This document shows positions 53,340-62,544 of a stretch of 64,000 bases of DNA, piece after piece (position 1 is the stretch's first letter; each line of letters opens with the position of its first letter). Both the position numbers and the translations under genes were made by a program. A model generated the notes under the pieces. That model saw nothing but the letters and a program-made list of their open reading frames with translations. It did no database searches and was not told where the DNA came from. This DNA is from an uncultured Pseudodesulfovibrio sp. GTDB lineage: Bacteria > Desulfobacterota > Desulfovibrionia > Desulfovibrionales > Desulfovibrionaceae. The stretch covers positions 2,921,518 through 2,985,517 of the forward strand of contig NZ_OY782498.1 in assembly GCF_963677845.1 (NCBI RefSeq). Reading direction: 5' to 3'.

Positions 53340-55265
53340 CTATTGCACTGCGGGGATGGTAAAGATAAAGGAGGACCCAACTCCGACCTCGGACTCGACC
53401 CATATACGACCACCATAATGTTCGACGATCTCTCGGCAGATGGTTAAACCAAGCCCCGTTCCTTGAGGCTTGTTGACCATGGTGTCTGAACGCGTCTGGT
53501 GAAACTTTTCAAATATCTGGGCCTGATCTTCAGCGTGAATACCTGTTCCGGTATCAACCACTTCCACTCGAATCTGACCAAAACGAGGAAGGGCTCGCAA
53601 GGTAACTGTGCCTTGTTCCGTAAATTTCGCGGCATTATTCAGAAGGTTGATAAGTATCTGTTGAATACGATCCGGGTCCGCAACAACTGCTGGCAAATCA
53701 GCTTCAATCTCAGTAACGAGATTCAGGGTCGTCTGGGTAAACATCCCGCTGACAGAATTGGCTGCCACGTCGATAACCTCATTCATGTCCAACCGCTCAT
53801 CACGCCAGCCCATGGAGCCGGACTCAATTTTGTTGAGGTCGAGTACGTCATTGATAAGTCGAGTCAGGCGTTCACCTTCATGACTGATAATATTAAGATT
53901 ACTCTGGATACGCTCACCCTTTCTGACCAATCTCCCTTCTTTGACAAGCGGCATGAAATTCTTTGAGAATTCTTTATTCAGCAACTTGGCAAACCCAAGT
54001 ATGGACGTCAAAGGGGTCCGCAATTCATGGGACACCGACGACAGGAAAGAAGACTTCATCTCATCCAATTCCCGCAACCGTTGGTTGGCTTCTTCCAGTT
54101 CGCTGGCCTTGTTCACCAGATCTTCGGTACGGTCACGGACCAATTGTTCCAAATGCCGATTAAGATCTGCCAAATCCTGCTCGGCCTGTTTACGATCAGA
54201 AATATCTTCAAGAATACCATCGATAAAAACAAATGTGCCAAATTCATCATAAATAGCACGAGCGTTGAGAGACCCCCACATGGTCTTTCCGTCACGACGA
54301 TAATATTCTGCTTCAAACCGCTTGACCTCGCCGTCGGTCCGCACCTTGTCAAAAAAATCCTGCATGTGCTCCGAATTCACCATGATCCGAGAGCTAAGAC
54401 TCCGCACATTGGAGAGGAATTCATCAAGGGAGTCATAACCGAAAAGACGAGCCATGGCAGGGTTTGCCCTGCGCAATACTCCATCTGGGGTGGCCTGGAA
54501 AATACCTTCCACGGCATTTTCAAAGATGCTGCGATATTTTTCCTCAGCCTCCTGCAAAGTCTTGTTCATGGCTTGCAGTTTGTTCTCACGGCCTTCGATC
54601 TCAATGGACATACGCCGAAATCGCTTGGCAATCTCCAAAAGTTCTGCATGGTAGACTTCACCGAAATCATATGAAAAATCCCCCTTGGCGACACGGGCAA
54701 TACCGGACTGAAGAACCATGAGGGGCTTGTTCAAAAATACGCGCAAAAGCAGGCCTGTGATGGCAAGGATGACAGAGATGGACACGACGATAATGATAAT
54801 GGAAACAAGCATCTGTTCATCAAGACGCTTTTTGTCACGTGCCAGCGTAAAATCTATCTCGGCCCGGCCAATGGTTCTCCCTTCGAACACAATGGACCGG
54901 ACCTTGCTAAAATCCGCTTGAAAACCAGAGAATTTTTCATGCGCAAATACGACCTCATTACGAGAACCGTAAATACGAATACCCTGTACCATGTCGTCGT
55001 GTGTATACACCGACCCAATAAGTCGGGCGTTATCGTAATCAAGGTTCCAGATGGGAACGGCCAAGATTTCGGCCACGCTGGTGATGGTATCTTCACCTTT
55101 TTCTTCGGCAGTGGTCCACATTTCCTGGGACTGTTGCCAATAAATATAACTTCCCATAGCCGTAGCTATGATCATGACGATAACCACAAGACTGAAGGTC
55201 AAGTCGCGCGAGATCGACCGACTTGTCATAAGGGGCTTGGTTTTTTTGGATTTATATACGTTCAT
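53340..55265 (-). CDS. Membrane sensor histidine kinase with HAMP and PAS domains
   Basis: A 641-residue kinase. It has two membrane helices (DLTFSLVVIVMIIATAMGSYI and VSIIIIVVSISVILAITGLL) flanking a periplasmic sensor, HAMP (~180-235), and PAS (YRSIFENAVEGIFQATPDG). The phospho-acceptor His lies in SSVSHELRTPLTSILGF, and the ATPase domain has LINLLNNAAKF, VDTGTGI and GTGLGLTICREIVEHYGG. All catalytic boxes are intact. The binding-protein gene lies 95 bases upstream on the same strand. Its PAS region closely resembles that of the sensor at 1-1178. No response regulator gene is adjacent. Confidence 0.92.
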   Translation of the reverse strand: MNVYKSKKTKPLMTSRSISRDLTFSLVVIVMIIATAMGSYIYWQQSQEMWTTAEEKGEDTITSVAEILAVPIWNLDYDNARLIGSVYTHDDMVQGIRIYGSRNEVVFAHEKFSGFQADFSKVRSIVFEGRTIGRAEIDFTLARDKKRLDEQMLVSIIIIVVSISVILAITGLLLRVFLNKPLMVLQSGIARVAKGDFSYDFGEVYHAELLEIAKRFRRMSIEIEGRENKLQAMNKTLQEAEEKYRSIFENAVEGIFQATPDGVLRRANPAMARLFGYDSLDEFLSNVRSLSSRIMVNSEHMQDFFDKVRTDGEVKRFEAEYYRRDGKTMWGSLNARAIYDEFGTFVFIDGILEDISDRKQAEQDLADLNRHLEQLVRDRTEDLVNKASELEEANQRLRELDEMKSSFLSSVSHELRTPLTSILGFAKLLNKEFSKNFMPLVKEGRLVRKGERIQSNLNIISHEGERLTRLINDVLDLNKIESGSMGWRDERLDMNEVIDVAANSVSGMFTQTTLNLVTEIEADLPAVVADPDRIQQILINLLNNAAKFTEQGTVTLRALPRFGQIRVEVVDTGTGIHAEDQAQIFEKFHQTRSDTMVNKPQGTGLGLTICREIVEHYGGRIWVESEVGVGSSFIFTIPAVQ

Positions 55266-55360
55266 GAGTATTATTGAGGGTGAGCATATTCTCGGGCATC
55301 CCCTAGGACTCTACCATCAGCTATTACTCTTACATAAGTCGGGACAACCTGTCATCCGTG

Positions 55361-56095
55361 TTATAATAAATACTTGGCCCGAATACGAGCAACCGTGCCA
55401 TTCTCCATAAGTCGCTGAAGGGCTCTTTTAATTTCCTTAACCAAGCTCAAGGGAGCCTTTCGGGAAACGTACACCGTGACTGGAGCCTGTGAAACAACCA
55501 ATGGCTTCGCAAAAACCACCTGCGGCAATTTGTTCTCATTCATCGTATATATAAGTCCCAACCGAGGACCGAGGACCGCATCGACACGCCCCCCCATCAA
55601 CATTTTGAGGCATTGTAAATACGTTTTGGCAGGACAGGGGATTACTCCATTTTCCTTGGAGATACGAGCATCATACCGGGCACCTCGAATGGAGGCGACC
55701 TTTTTACCCACAAGATCTTCCAAAGAGAAGTACTCTTTACCAGCCATGCTGATAACTATCGACTCTTCATGAAACAACAGGCCCATATTTATACCTACAG
55801 CTTCGGCTTCTGGCGAAGCGAGCAGAATAAACATATCAGCCCGACCCATTTTCATCTCTTCAAACCCGCGATGCAGACGGCCTTCAATATTTTTCGCGAC
55901 CAGCCCGGCCTCTTCTGCTATTGCGTTCCCGATGTCACCGCAAAGGCCTATGGTTTTGCCTTCGTCCTGATACCAGTATGGCGGCAAATCAAACGTCACA
56001 ATGCGCAAATCCTTCGCCTGCGCAACGGAAATGAGCAAAAATGAAGCGCTAAAAAAGAAATAAAGAAAACTTTTTTTCAACAGAGGATTTTCCAC
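55361..56095 (-). CDS. Periplasmic amino-acid-type substrate-binding protein (family 3)
   Basis: A 244-residue solute receptor. The GTG start at 56095 is chosen because AAAGGG lies six bases upstream and the resulting N-terminus is a clean signal peptide (VENPLLKKSFLYFFFS). The mature protein has DLRIVTFDLPPYWYQDEGK and the bacterial SBP-3 pattern (MKMGRADMFILLASPEAEAVG, VASIRGARYDARI). It lacks a partner permease and lies directly upstream of a sensor kinase, so it may deliver ligand to that kinase. Confidence 0.87.
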   Translation of the reverse strand: MENPLLKKSFLYFFFSASFLLISVAQAKDLRIVTFDLPPYWYQDEGKTIGLCGDIGNAIAEEAGLVAKNIEGRLHRGFEEMKMGRADMFILLASPEAEAVGINMGLLFHEESIVISMAGKEYFSLEDLVGKKVASIRGARYDARISKENGVIPCPAKTYLQCLKMLMGGRVDAVLGPRLGLIYTMNENKLPQVVFAKPLVVSQAPVTVYVSRKAPLSLVKEIKRALQRLMENGTVARIRAKYLL

Positions 56096-56208
56096 ATCAA
56101 ACCCTTTTTTGTTGGCAGTATCACATAACAAGCATTTCCTCTGTTATAAAGAAATGCAAATCGATCTTGCCATCTCTCCCCCCCTCAATTAGTTACGAGC
56201 CAATCGAC

Positions 56209-57648
56209 ATGCTCAAAAAACTATACGCCATATGCCTGTTGGTCATGCTTGCGCTGCTTTTGACGCCGAGCCAAGGCCGTTGCCACCCTCACGTATTCGT
56301 GGACACCTCACTCACATTTCTCATAGACGACTCGGGACTCACCGGTGTCCGTGAACATTGGCTTTTTGACGATATCTTTACCCAAGCGATTCTCAGTGAT
56401 CTCGGTCTTGATGCAGACAGCCTGCCAACGACTCTCGGCCAAGCAAAAATCCGTGACGGAGCCTTTGCCTACCTCGTTAACTTCGGTTATTTCACACTCA
56501 TCGAATCCGAGGGGAAACGCATCCCCGTTACCAAAACCAAGGAATTCCGTGCTTCGTTGGAAAACGGTCGTCTGGTATACGACTTTCTTGTCCCTCTGGA
56601 CCTGCCCTTTGAACACATCAAGAATTTTCGCATGGCCGTGTTCGACGAAGAATATTATTCGGATGTCGTGCTGGTCAAAGACAACATTTCTTTCGAGATA
56701 GACGGCATGGCTCAGGTCAGCCACACCTTCAGACCGGCAAAAGACCATACATACTGGAAATTCATCGTTCCAGAAGCCGTTCACCTGTCAATCTCCAGCT
56801 CTCCGTCAACCGCACCGGCACCTGAAGCCGCTCCACTTGAAGAAATCGAAGGCCCCGGTCCCATCGAGCGGTTGATGACATTCGTTCGCTCCACGCAAAA
56901 ACAACTGACGCAACGCCTTAACGGGTTCGGTATGCAGCTCAAGGATAATCCATTCGGGCCTGCCCTATGGATGTTCCTCGGCCTTTCATTCCTCTACGGC
57001 ATTGTCCACGCCGTTGGTCCCGGCCATGGAAAAGCCGTTGTCTGTTCTTATTTTTTGAGCAACCCGGGGTCCTTGATGAACGGTGCTCTCATGGGAAATG
57101 CCATTACTTTTGTCCATATGGGTTCCGCAGCCGTAGCCGTCGGTGCGGCCTATCTGATCTTTTCCTCTGGCATGGGAGGCTTCGCTGCTGCCAGTCGTGC
57201 CCTGCAACCAGCCAGCTATGCACTCCTTGCGCTCATGGGACTTTTCCTGCTGGTCAAGGCCATTCGTGACATCCTCAAGGGTGGAATGCTCGCGGACCCA
57301 TCATGTGGTCACAGTCACGACGAGCCAGAGGGCGGAGATCTCAAATCCATTCTGTCTGTCTCTTTCATCACCGGCCTCGTGCCATGCCCGGGCGCAGCCG
57401 TAATTCTTGCCTTTGCCATCGGGTTAAATATTTTCTGGATAGGCATGCTCGCTTTGATCTGCATGGCGGCCGGCATGGGGTTGACCACCACTTTATTCGC
57501 TTGGGTCGCTGTAACAGCCCGATCTGCCACTCTCAAATTTTCCGGCAAAAACAGAAAAGTTTTCAACCTGCTTTACGCGGGCTTATCCATTTGCGGGGCC
57601 GGTGCGATCGCCTTATTCGGTTCAGCCCTCTTTTTCGGCAGTCTATAG
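56209..57648 (+). CDS. DUF1007-NicO fusion, nickel/cobalt efflux or uptake protein
   Basis: A 479-residue fusion. Residues 1-200: a signal/anchor followed by a DUF1007 domain (CHPHVFVDTSLTFLIDDSG), a periplasmic beta domain with metal-binding His. A Pro/Ala linker (SSPSTAPAPEAAPLEE) follows, then the NicO/RcnA-type membrane domain with GIVHAVGPGHGKAVVCSYFL, another metal motif (CGHSHDEPEGGD) and a final TGLVPCPGAAVILAFAIGL. These proteins export or import Ni/Co. It is divergent from the SBP gene at 55361-56095. Confidence 0.9.
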   Translation: MLKKLYAICLLVMLALLLTPSQGRCHPHVFVDTSLTFLIDDSGLTGVREHWLFDDIFTQAILSDLGLDADSLPTTLGQAKIRDGAFAYLVNFGYFTLIESEGKRIPVTKTKEFRASLENGRLVYDFLVPLDLPFEHIKNFRMAVFDEEYYSDVVLVKDNISFEIDGMAQVSHTFRPAKDHTYWKFIVPEAVHLSISSSPSTAPAPEAAPLEEIEGPGPIERLMTFVRSTQKQLTQRLNGFGMQLKDNPFGPALWMFLGLSFLYGIVHAVGPGHGKAVVCSYFLSNPGSLMNGALMGNAITFVHMGSAAVAVGAAYLIFSSGMGGFAAASRALQPASYALLALMGLFLLVKAIRDILKGGMLADPSCGHSHDEPEGGDLKSILSVSFITGLVPCPGAAVILAFAIGLNIFWIGMLALICMAAGMGLTTTLFAWVAVTARSATLKFSGKNRKVFNLLYAGLSICGAGAIALFGSALFFGSL

Positions 57649-57726
57649 CAACAACATCTTCTCCACTCCCTGCGCCCAAACAGAAAAACTTTTTTGCGTC
57701 CTTCTTTCCAAATTTACAAAAAATTA

Positions 57727-57754
57727 TTGACAACATTTTTCACTTTTAGATAAA
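57727..57754 (+). promoter_or_regulatory. Sigma-70-type promoter of the Lrp-type gene
   Basis: A perfect TTGACA at 57727-57732 followed by 16-17 bases and an AT-rich GATAAA/ATAAAA -10 region; the ATG at 57778 lies about 23 bases farther. Confidence 0.45.
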
Positions 57755-57777
57755 AACACCTTACCAAGTTTTCGAAA

Positions 57778-58284
57778 ATGAAAATATCCGACAAAATAGA
57801 TATGAAAAGCACTCTCGACACACAAGACAAGAAACTGGTGGCTGCGCTGACCCATGACGGACAACTGTCACCAGGGAAAATAGGTCAAGGAATGGGCGTC
57901 ACAGCGCCGACGGTGCGATCTCGCATGAAAAACCTGATTACGGCTGGAGCACTCAAAGTGGCCGGCCTGATAAACCCCATGGAAGCCAAAGGGTTGACCG
58001 TGGCTATGGTGGGTATCACGCTGCACAGTCATGAGCAGCTTGGAGAAAAACTGGAGCAAATCGGCTCCCTGCCGCGTGTCAACTGGTGTGCAGTGGTCAC
58101 TGGTCGTTACGACATCATTGTCGAAATCATCTGCACAGATGAAATGAGCGACCTCTACGACTTTCTCGATCAGGACCTGTCAAAGGTCGGCGGCGTCAAT
58201 TCCAGCGAATCCTTTGTCGTCATGAAATCCAAGCGCAAGTGGCTGCTACTGCCCGACGCTGTTGTCGACAGATTCAATAAATAA
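57778..58284 (+). CDS. Lrp/AsnC-family transcriptional regulator
   Basis: A 168-residue regulator with an N-terminal helix-turn-helix ([20 protein letters not shown]) and a C-terminal RAM ligand-binding domain ([20 protein letters not shown]). It lies 52 bases before the alanine dehydrogenase gene on the same strand, so alanine or a related amino acid is the probable effector and ald the probable target, by analogy with AlaR/Lrp systems. Confidence 0.9.
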   Translation: MKISDKIDMKSTLDTQDKKLVAALTHDGQLSPGKIGQGMGVTAPTVRSRMKNLITAGALKVAGLINPMEAKGLTVAMVGITLHSHEQLGEKLEQIGSLPRVNWCAVVTGRYDIIVEIICTDEMSDLYDFLDQDLSKVGGVNSSESFVVMKSKRKWLLLPDAVVDRFNK

Positions 58285-58336
58285 CCCTTTCTGCCGGGTA
58301 CGGCAGGACCGTTTTTTCAAAGGAGAGAGAGAAAAA

Positions 58337-59446
58337 ATGATTATCGGTATCCCCAAGGAAATCAAAACACTTGAGAATCGCGTTTCCATGACCCCCGGAG
58401 CCGTGGAGTCCCTGATTCGTCACGGTAACAAGGTGCTTGTCGAAGCTGGAGCCGGTCTCGGCAGTGGCCTGACCGACGCTGAATACGAGGCCGCAGGTGC
58501 TACCATGGTTTCCGCCGAGGAAGCATGGGGCGCGGAAATGGTCATCAAGGTCAAGGAACCATTGGATTCTGAATTCAAGTATCTCCGCGAAGGCCTGATC
58601 CTGTTCACCTACCTGCATCTGGCTGCGGCCGAGTCCCTGACTCACGCCCTGCTGAAATCCGGCACCATCGGCATCGCTTATGAAACTGTGGAGTCTCCGG
58701 ACCACACCCTGCCGCTGCTCACCCCCATGTCCGAAGTGGCTGGCCGTATGGCTACACAGGTCGGCGCACACTACCTTGAAAAGACTCAGGGCGGCGAAGG
58801 GATTCTGCTCGGCGGCGTCCCCGGTGTGTATCCGGCAGAAGTCATGGTCATCGGTGGCGGCGTGGTCGGCACTAACGCGGCCCGTATTGCCATGGGCATG
58901 GGCGCTCGCGTGACCATTCTCGACCTCTCCCATCAGCGTCTCCAGTATCTGGACGAAGTCTTCCAGGGTCGCATCACCACCATGATGTCTACCGAGCCGA
59001 ATATCCGTCAGATGATCACCAAGGCCGACCTTGTTGTCGGTGCTGTACTCATTCCCGGCGCAAAAGCTCCGAACCTTATCACCCGCGACATGCTTCCCCT
59101 CATGAAAAAGGGTTCCGTCATCGTTGACGTGGCCGTTGATCAGGGTGGTTGCGTCGAGACCATCAAAGCCACCACACACGATGACCCCACCTACATCGTG
59201 GACGGCGTAGTTCACTACGGCGTAGCAAATATGCCCGGCGCAGTCCCCCGCACCTCCACCTTCGCACTGGTCAATCAGACCACGCCGTACGCCCTGCGTC
59301 TGGCCGCAAAGGGTGTCGATGCCCTCAAGAACGATCCGGGTCTGGCCCTCGGCCTGAACACCTATAAGGGCAAGCTGACCTGTCCCGCAGTCGGCGAAGC
59401 CTTTGGTATGGAGTCCCAGACTCCTGAAGAAGCGCTCGGTATATAG
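58337..59446 (+). CDS. ald: Alanine dehydrogenase
   Basis: A 369-residue enzyme that interconverts L-alanine and pyruvate plus ammonia using NAD. The N-terminus [20 protein letters not shown], catalytic-region segments ([25 protein letters not shown]), the Rossmann motif [20 protein letters not shown] and the C-terminal [12 protein letters not shown] are all present. The ATG at 58337 follows AAGGAGAGAGAG. A terminator follows directly. Confidence 0.97.
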   Translation: MIIGIPKEIKTLENRVSMTPGAVESLIRHGNKVLVEAGAGLGSGLTDAEYEAAGATMVSAEEAWGAEMVIKVKEPLDSEFKYLREGLILFTYLHLAAAESLTHALLKSGTIGIAYETVESPDHTLPLLTPMSEVAGRMATQVGAHYLEKTQGGEGILLGGVPGVYPAEVMVIGGGVVGTNAARIAMGMGARVTILDLSHQRLQYLDEVFQGRITTMMSTEPNIRQMITKADLVVGAVLIPGAKAPNLITRDMLPLMKKGSVIVDVAVDQGGCVETIKATTHDDPTYIVDGVVHYGVANMPGAVPRTSTFALVNQTTPYALRLAAKGVDALKNDPGLALGLNTYKGKLTCPAVGEAFGMESQTPEEALGI

Positions 59447-59474
59447 CTCAAATCAAAGATTGATTTATTCCAAA

Positions 59475-59510
59475 GAGGCCTCGGTCAAGTGACCGGGGCC
59501 TCGTTTTTTG
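59475..59510 (+). terminator. Rho-independent terminator of ald
   Basis: GAGGCCTCGGTC-aagt-GACCGGGGCCTC hairpin followed by GTTTTTT. Confidence 0.9.
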
Positions 59511-59555
59511 CAGTTTGCAACAGGCTCGGATATGGTCCACTGACAAGGAGCACGC

Positions 59556-59903
59556 ATGCAAAAAGACATTCTCTTCACTCTGCCCGCCAGTTTTATGAAC
59601 GGTATGGACGGCCCGTTGTTCTGACCGGAATGCGCGATCCTGGAAGGATTGCTCGGCTACTTTCCCCAGTTGCGGGAAGACCTTGATATCAGACCTATCG
59701 AATTCCAACGTCCCAGAGCCGCAATCATCACATTTCTCGGCAAAGAACATCAGGGGTGCCCCTGCCTGATTCTGGCCGATCCGACCAAAGCGGAAGGGTT
59801 GCCTGTCCAACAATACGAACAGTACTCCTTTCTCGACGATCACAAGGCCATCATAGAATATCTGGCCCGCAACCACGGCATCAGCCGTCCGTCGCACGAC
59901 TGA
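59556..59903 (+). CDS. Probable selenoprotein, DUF3088-like, UxxC redox motif
   Basis: One 116-codon frame interrupted only by TGA at 59622-59624 (codon 23). Upstream: MQKDILFTLPASFMNGMDGP. Downstream, the same frame continues PECAILEGLLGYFPQL ... RPIEFQRPRAAIITFLGKEH ... CPCLILADPTKAEG and ends at TGA 59901. The pattern matches the DUF3088 family, in which the TGA position is the first Cys of a CxxC motif (F-x-C-x-x-C-A-x-x-E-G); here it reads F-U-P-E-C-A-I-L-E-G. AAGGAG lies five bases before the ATG. A SECIS-like hairpin begins 9 bases after the TGA. Selenocysteine insertion fits best. A disrupted pseudogene is the alternative, but no other damage is seen. Not in an operon; converges with the transglycosylase gene. 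Confidence 0.75.
59625..59655 (+). promoter_or_regulatory. SECIS-like hairpin downstream of TGA
   Basis: GCGATCC (59634-59640) pairs with GGATTGC (59646-59652), seven pairs with one G-T wobble, around the loop TGGAA. The loop begins 17 bases after the TGA and its second base is G, as in the bacterial SECIS consensus (loop 16-37 nt downstream with a G in the first two positions). Confidence 0.6.
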
Positions 59904-59937
59904 CAAAAGTCATCACACGTGGCGAAGGTCAAACGGC

Positions 59938-61050
59938 TTATTTGCTCACGGAAAGTTTTTGTCCCGGCCTGATGGTAGATTTTGTCGACAACTTATTCAG
60001 CTTGCAAAGCTGCCAAAGGCTCATTTGATGTTTCCGGGCTATGGCCGTCAAGGAATCCCCCCGCTTGACCACATAGGTCTTGGGCTTGAGGGTTTTCCGG
60101 TACTTGGCGATAAGAGGATGATACCGCTTGGCAAAATCTCCTGCCGCTCCTTGCGGCAAATAGAGAATATGATCGCCTCTTGGGATGGTATCGGACAGTA
60201 ATTGCGGGTTCAAATCTCGAATATTTTTATAATATGTCTTAGCAGCCTTGGCTACGAGAGTAACCGGAGTCGCATATTTGGCCTTGAGCTTGATACGATC
60301 AAACTGTTTTGGCGAATAATAATCACCGGGTCGCAAATCAAATCCATAGCGGGCTGGATCGGACAAAATGAGCTTGGCAGCAATGGCGCGAGGAATATAC
60401 CGTTGTGTCTCACGGGGCAGATGAAGCCGGTAATAATCCTTAACCTCCTGCTTCTCGATCCGCTTTTTCAATCCCTGCTCGCCCATATTGTACCCGGCAC
60501 ACCCGAGTGTCCATGAGCCAAACATGTCATGCAACTCGTTCATATACCGAACGGCAGCTTTGGTGGCCGAATAGAAATTACGCCGCTCATCTATGGAGTA
60601 GTTCACGACAAGTCCATAGTTACGCGCTGTGGACGGAATAAACTGCCAGATACCACGTGCCCCTTTATTTGAACCGGCATGAGGTTTAAGCGCACTTTCG
60701 ATCACCGCGATATACTTGAGATCGTCGGGCATATTCGCCCCCTTGAGCACCACCTCAATATGCGGGAAATACCGTCCTGTCCGCTTGAGCCAAAGGATGA
60801 CCTGCGCACGATCCCAGAGCATGAGCAACAGTTCTTTTTCCAGTCGCTCTCGCACCTCAGGCAAATGAACAGGAACGTATTCACCACAAAATTCAAGCGG
60901 CCCACGGATACGAATGGCCGATTCCAATGAGGGGAAAGCAGCGACTTTCATGGGTTCGGTAAGGGCTGGCGACTGAGCAAACCCTGACGCCGTCCAAAGA
61001 AACAGCAAAAAAACCGCCAAAAGCGGAATACGACCATGCCTTATGGGCAC
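59938..61050 (-). CDS. Lytic murein transglycosylase with LysM (MltD-like)
   Basis: A 370-residue exported enzyme that cleaves peptidoglycan glycan strands. GTG start (61050) with GGAG eight bases upstream. Signal peptide MPIRHGRIPLLAVFLLFLW. The SLT domain contains the catalytic Glu in YIAVIESALKPHAGSNKGA, then GIWQFIPSTARNYGL and AGYNMGEQGLK. One clear C-terminal LysM (KTYVVKRGDSLTAIARKHQM) anchors it to the wall; an earlier LysM-like stretch lies near 60200. It follows the PhoH-like gene, separated by a hairpin. Confidence 0.93.
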   Translation of the reverse strand: MPIRHGRIPLLAVFLLFLWTASGFAQSPALTEPMKVAAFPSLESAIRIRGPLEFCGEYVPVHLPEVRERLEKELLLMLWDRAQVILWLKRTGRYFPHIEVVLKGANMPDDLKYIAVIESALKPHAGSNKGARGIWQFIPSTARNYGLVVNYSIDERRNFYSATKAAVRYMNELHDMFGSWTLGCAGYNMGEQGLKKRIEKQEVKDYYRLHLPRETQRYIPRAIAAKLILSDPARYGFDLRPGDYYSPKQFDRIKLKAKYATPVTLVAKAAKTYYKNIRDLNPQLLSDTIPRGDHILYLPQGAAGDFAKRYHPLIAKYRKTLKPKTYVVKRGDSLTAIARKHQMSLWQLCKLNKLSTKSTIRPGQKLSVSK

Positions 61051-61068
61051 AATAAAAACTCCATGACA

Positions 61069-61097
61069 CCCGCGCCGGGCAATAAACCCGGCGCGGG
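61069..61097. terminator. Hairpin between PhoH-like and transglycosylase genes
   Basis: CCCGCGCCGGG-caataaa-CCCGGCGCGGG, perfect 11-bp arms. No T-run directly follows on the minus strand, so it may be a partial terminator or an mRNA-stabilising hairpin. Confidence 0.55.
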
Positions 61098-61105
61098 ATG
61101 GTATA

Positions 61106-62296
61106 TTACAGTTTTGATTTCAATACGATGTCCGTAATGGGACCGCGTGAACGGTCACCCTTGAGGACCATATGAGCATAATTCTTATACCCTTTGAGCT
61201 TGCGTACTGTCCAGTTAAGTCCGTTATTCGACTCATTGAGATATGGATTATCCACCTGTCTGGTATCACCAAGACAGATGCATTTGACTCCATCGCCCAT
61301 ACGGGTGAGCAAGGCCCGGGTTTCGCCACGAGACAGATTCTGCATCTCGTCCACAATAACTACCGCGTTCTCAATGTTCATACCCCGTAAAAAAGCAACA
61401 GGCTGGACCTCAAATTTTTTGGGATTAAACTTTAACGAATCCCCGGCAGGATCTTGGAATATCCGATTAGCCGGTCTAATATCATGCAACTTGATCAATA
61501 AATCCTGCACATATTTGACATATGGCAGCATTTTTTCTTCGATATCACCCGGCAGGTAGCCCATCTTGGCTCCGATCTCCACGACCGGCTTGACCAAATA
61601 AATCTTACGGTAAGGATTATCCTTACGCTCCAACATAAGATATAGGGCAGCCGCCAGCGACAGGAAGGTTTTGCCGTATCCCGCTTCGGATTGAATAGAC
61701 ACAAGATCAATCCCCTCCTGAAGCATCAGCTCCAAAGCAAGATTCTGATAAATCGAACGGGGTTTCACGCCCCATATTTCATGGGAATATCCAATCTCCT
61801 TGGGGCCTTCAGGCCCATAGAAAACCGGAGTACCGTTTTCCCATTTGAAACAGTTGCGAACAGGGTCTTCTTCTTCGCTCACAAAGCCCGTGTATTTTTG
61901 TGATTCAGACCGAAACGGATCGGAATCGCGATATTCCTCGCTGGGAATACCATAGCACTTGGCCTTAATCTGAAGGATACGGTCATTGGTGATGAGCGTG
62001 GCATCTTGCGGCCCCACATGCAGAATCTCCTTGAGGATACGATCATCCATCACGGGATCAGTGAGCGTGTCTGCAAAATCAGGGGGGAAAATGTTGACGT
62101 CATCGTCGTGGAGGATGGCGCGCACTGCTTGGGACACGATATGCCCAATGCGCGGGTCTTTCTTGAGTCCGTCCAGTTCAGCAAGGACGGTGTACGGAAT
62201 GTATATCTGGTTTTCCACCCCATTTCTCAGGGCGGTGATGCATTTGGGGTTTTCAATAAGGACGTTGGTATCGAGGACAAACTGCTTCTGGGCCAT
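61106..62296 (-). CDS. PIN-PhoH fusion ATPase (YlaK/PhoH2-like)
   Basis: A 396-residue fusion. Residues ~1-135 form a PIN nuclease domain with acidic residues (FVLDTNVLIENP, VLAELDGLKKD, DATLITNDRIL). Residues ~190-396 are PhoH: Walker A SEAGYGKTFLS (the usual first Gly of the P-loop is replaced by Ser), Walker B AVVIVDEMQNLS, and a VKCICLGDTRQVDNP sensor region. Such PIN-PhoH proteins act as RNA-unwinding ribonucleases. Followed by the transglycosylase gene. Confidence 0.93.
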   Translation of the reverse strand: MAQKQFVLDTNVLIENPKCITALRNGVENQIYIPYTVLAELDGLKKDPRIGHIVSQAVRAILHDDDVNIFPPDFADTLTDPVMDDRILKEILHVGPQDATLITNDRILQIKAKCYGIPSEEYRDSDPFRSESQKYTGFVSEEEDPVRNCFKWENGTPVFYGPEGPKEIGYSHEIWGVKPRSIYQNLALELMLQEGIDLVSIQSEAGYGKTFLSLAAALYLMLERKDNPYRKIYLVKPVVEIGAKMGYLPGDIEEKMLPYVKYVQDLLIKLHDIRPANRIFQDPAGDSLKFNPKKFEVQPVAFLRGMNIENAVVIVDEMQNLSRGETRALLTRMGDGVKCICLGDTRQVDNPYLNESNNGLNWTVRKLKGYKNYAHMVLKGDRSRGPITDIVLKSKL

Positions 62297-62544
62297 AATC
62301 CCCCGTCCGTGGGTTTGAAAGTTGATTCCAGGGCTTCACCATGCCTTGTACCCGAGGCCGGGAATCAGCGAATCAATTTCATCTGCACCTCCATTCTTTT
62401 TCACATTCGATACTGACCATGACGATTTTTTAAGAAAAAGTCTAGACGCAAATTGCCTCATACTAAAAGGGAAAGCATGACGGAAACGTGACGATCCGAT
62501 GATATCAAGATCATTCAACAAGCAGCCAAAAAAAATCAAACGTA

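Noticed and set aside
59489..59686. A frame reading through the TGA of the selenoprotein gene from another phase
   Set aside because: Shadow of the frame that matches DUF3088; no homology and poor start.
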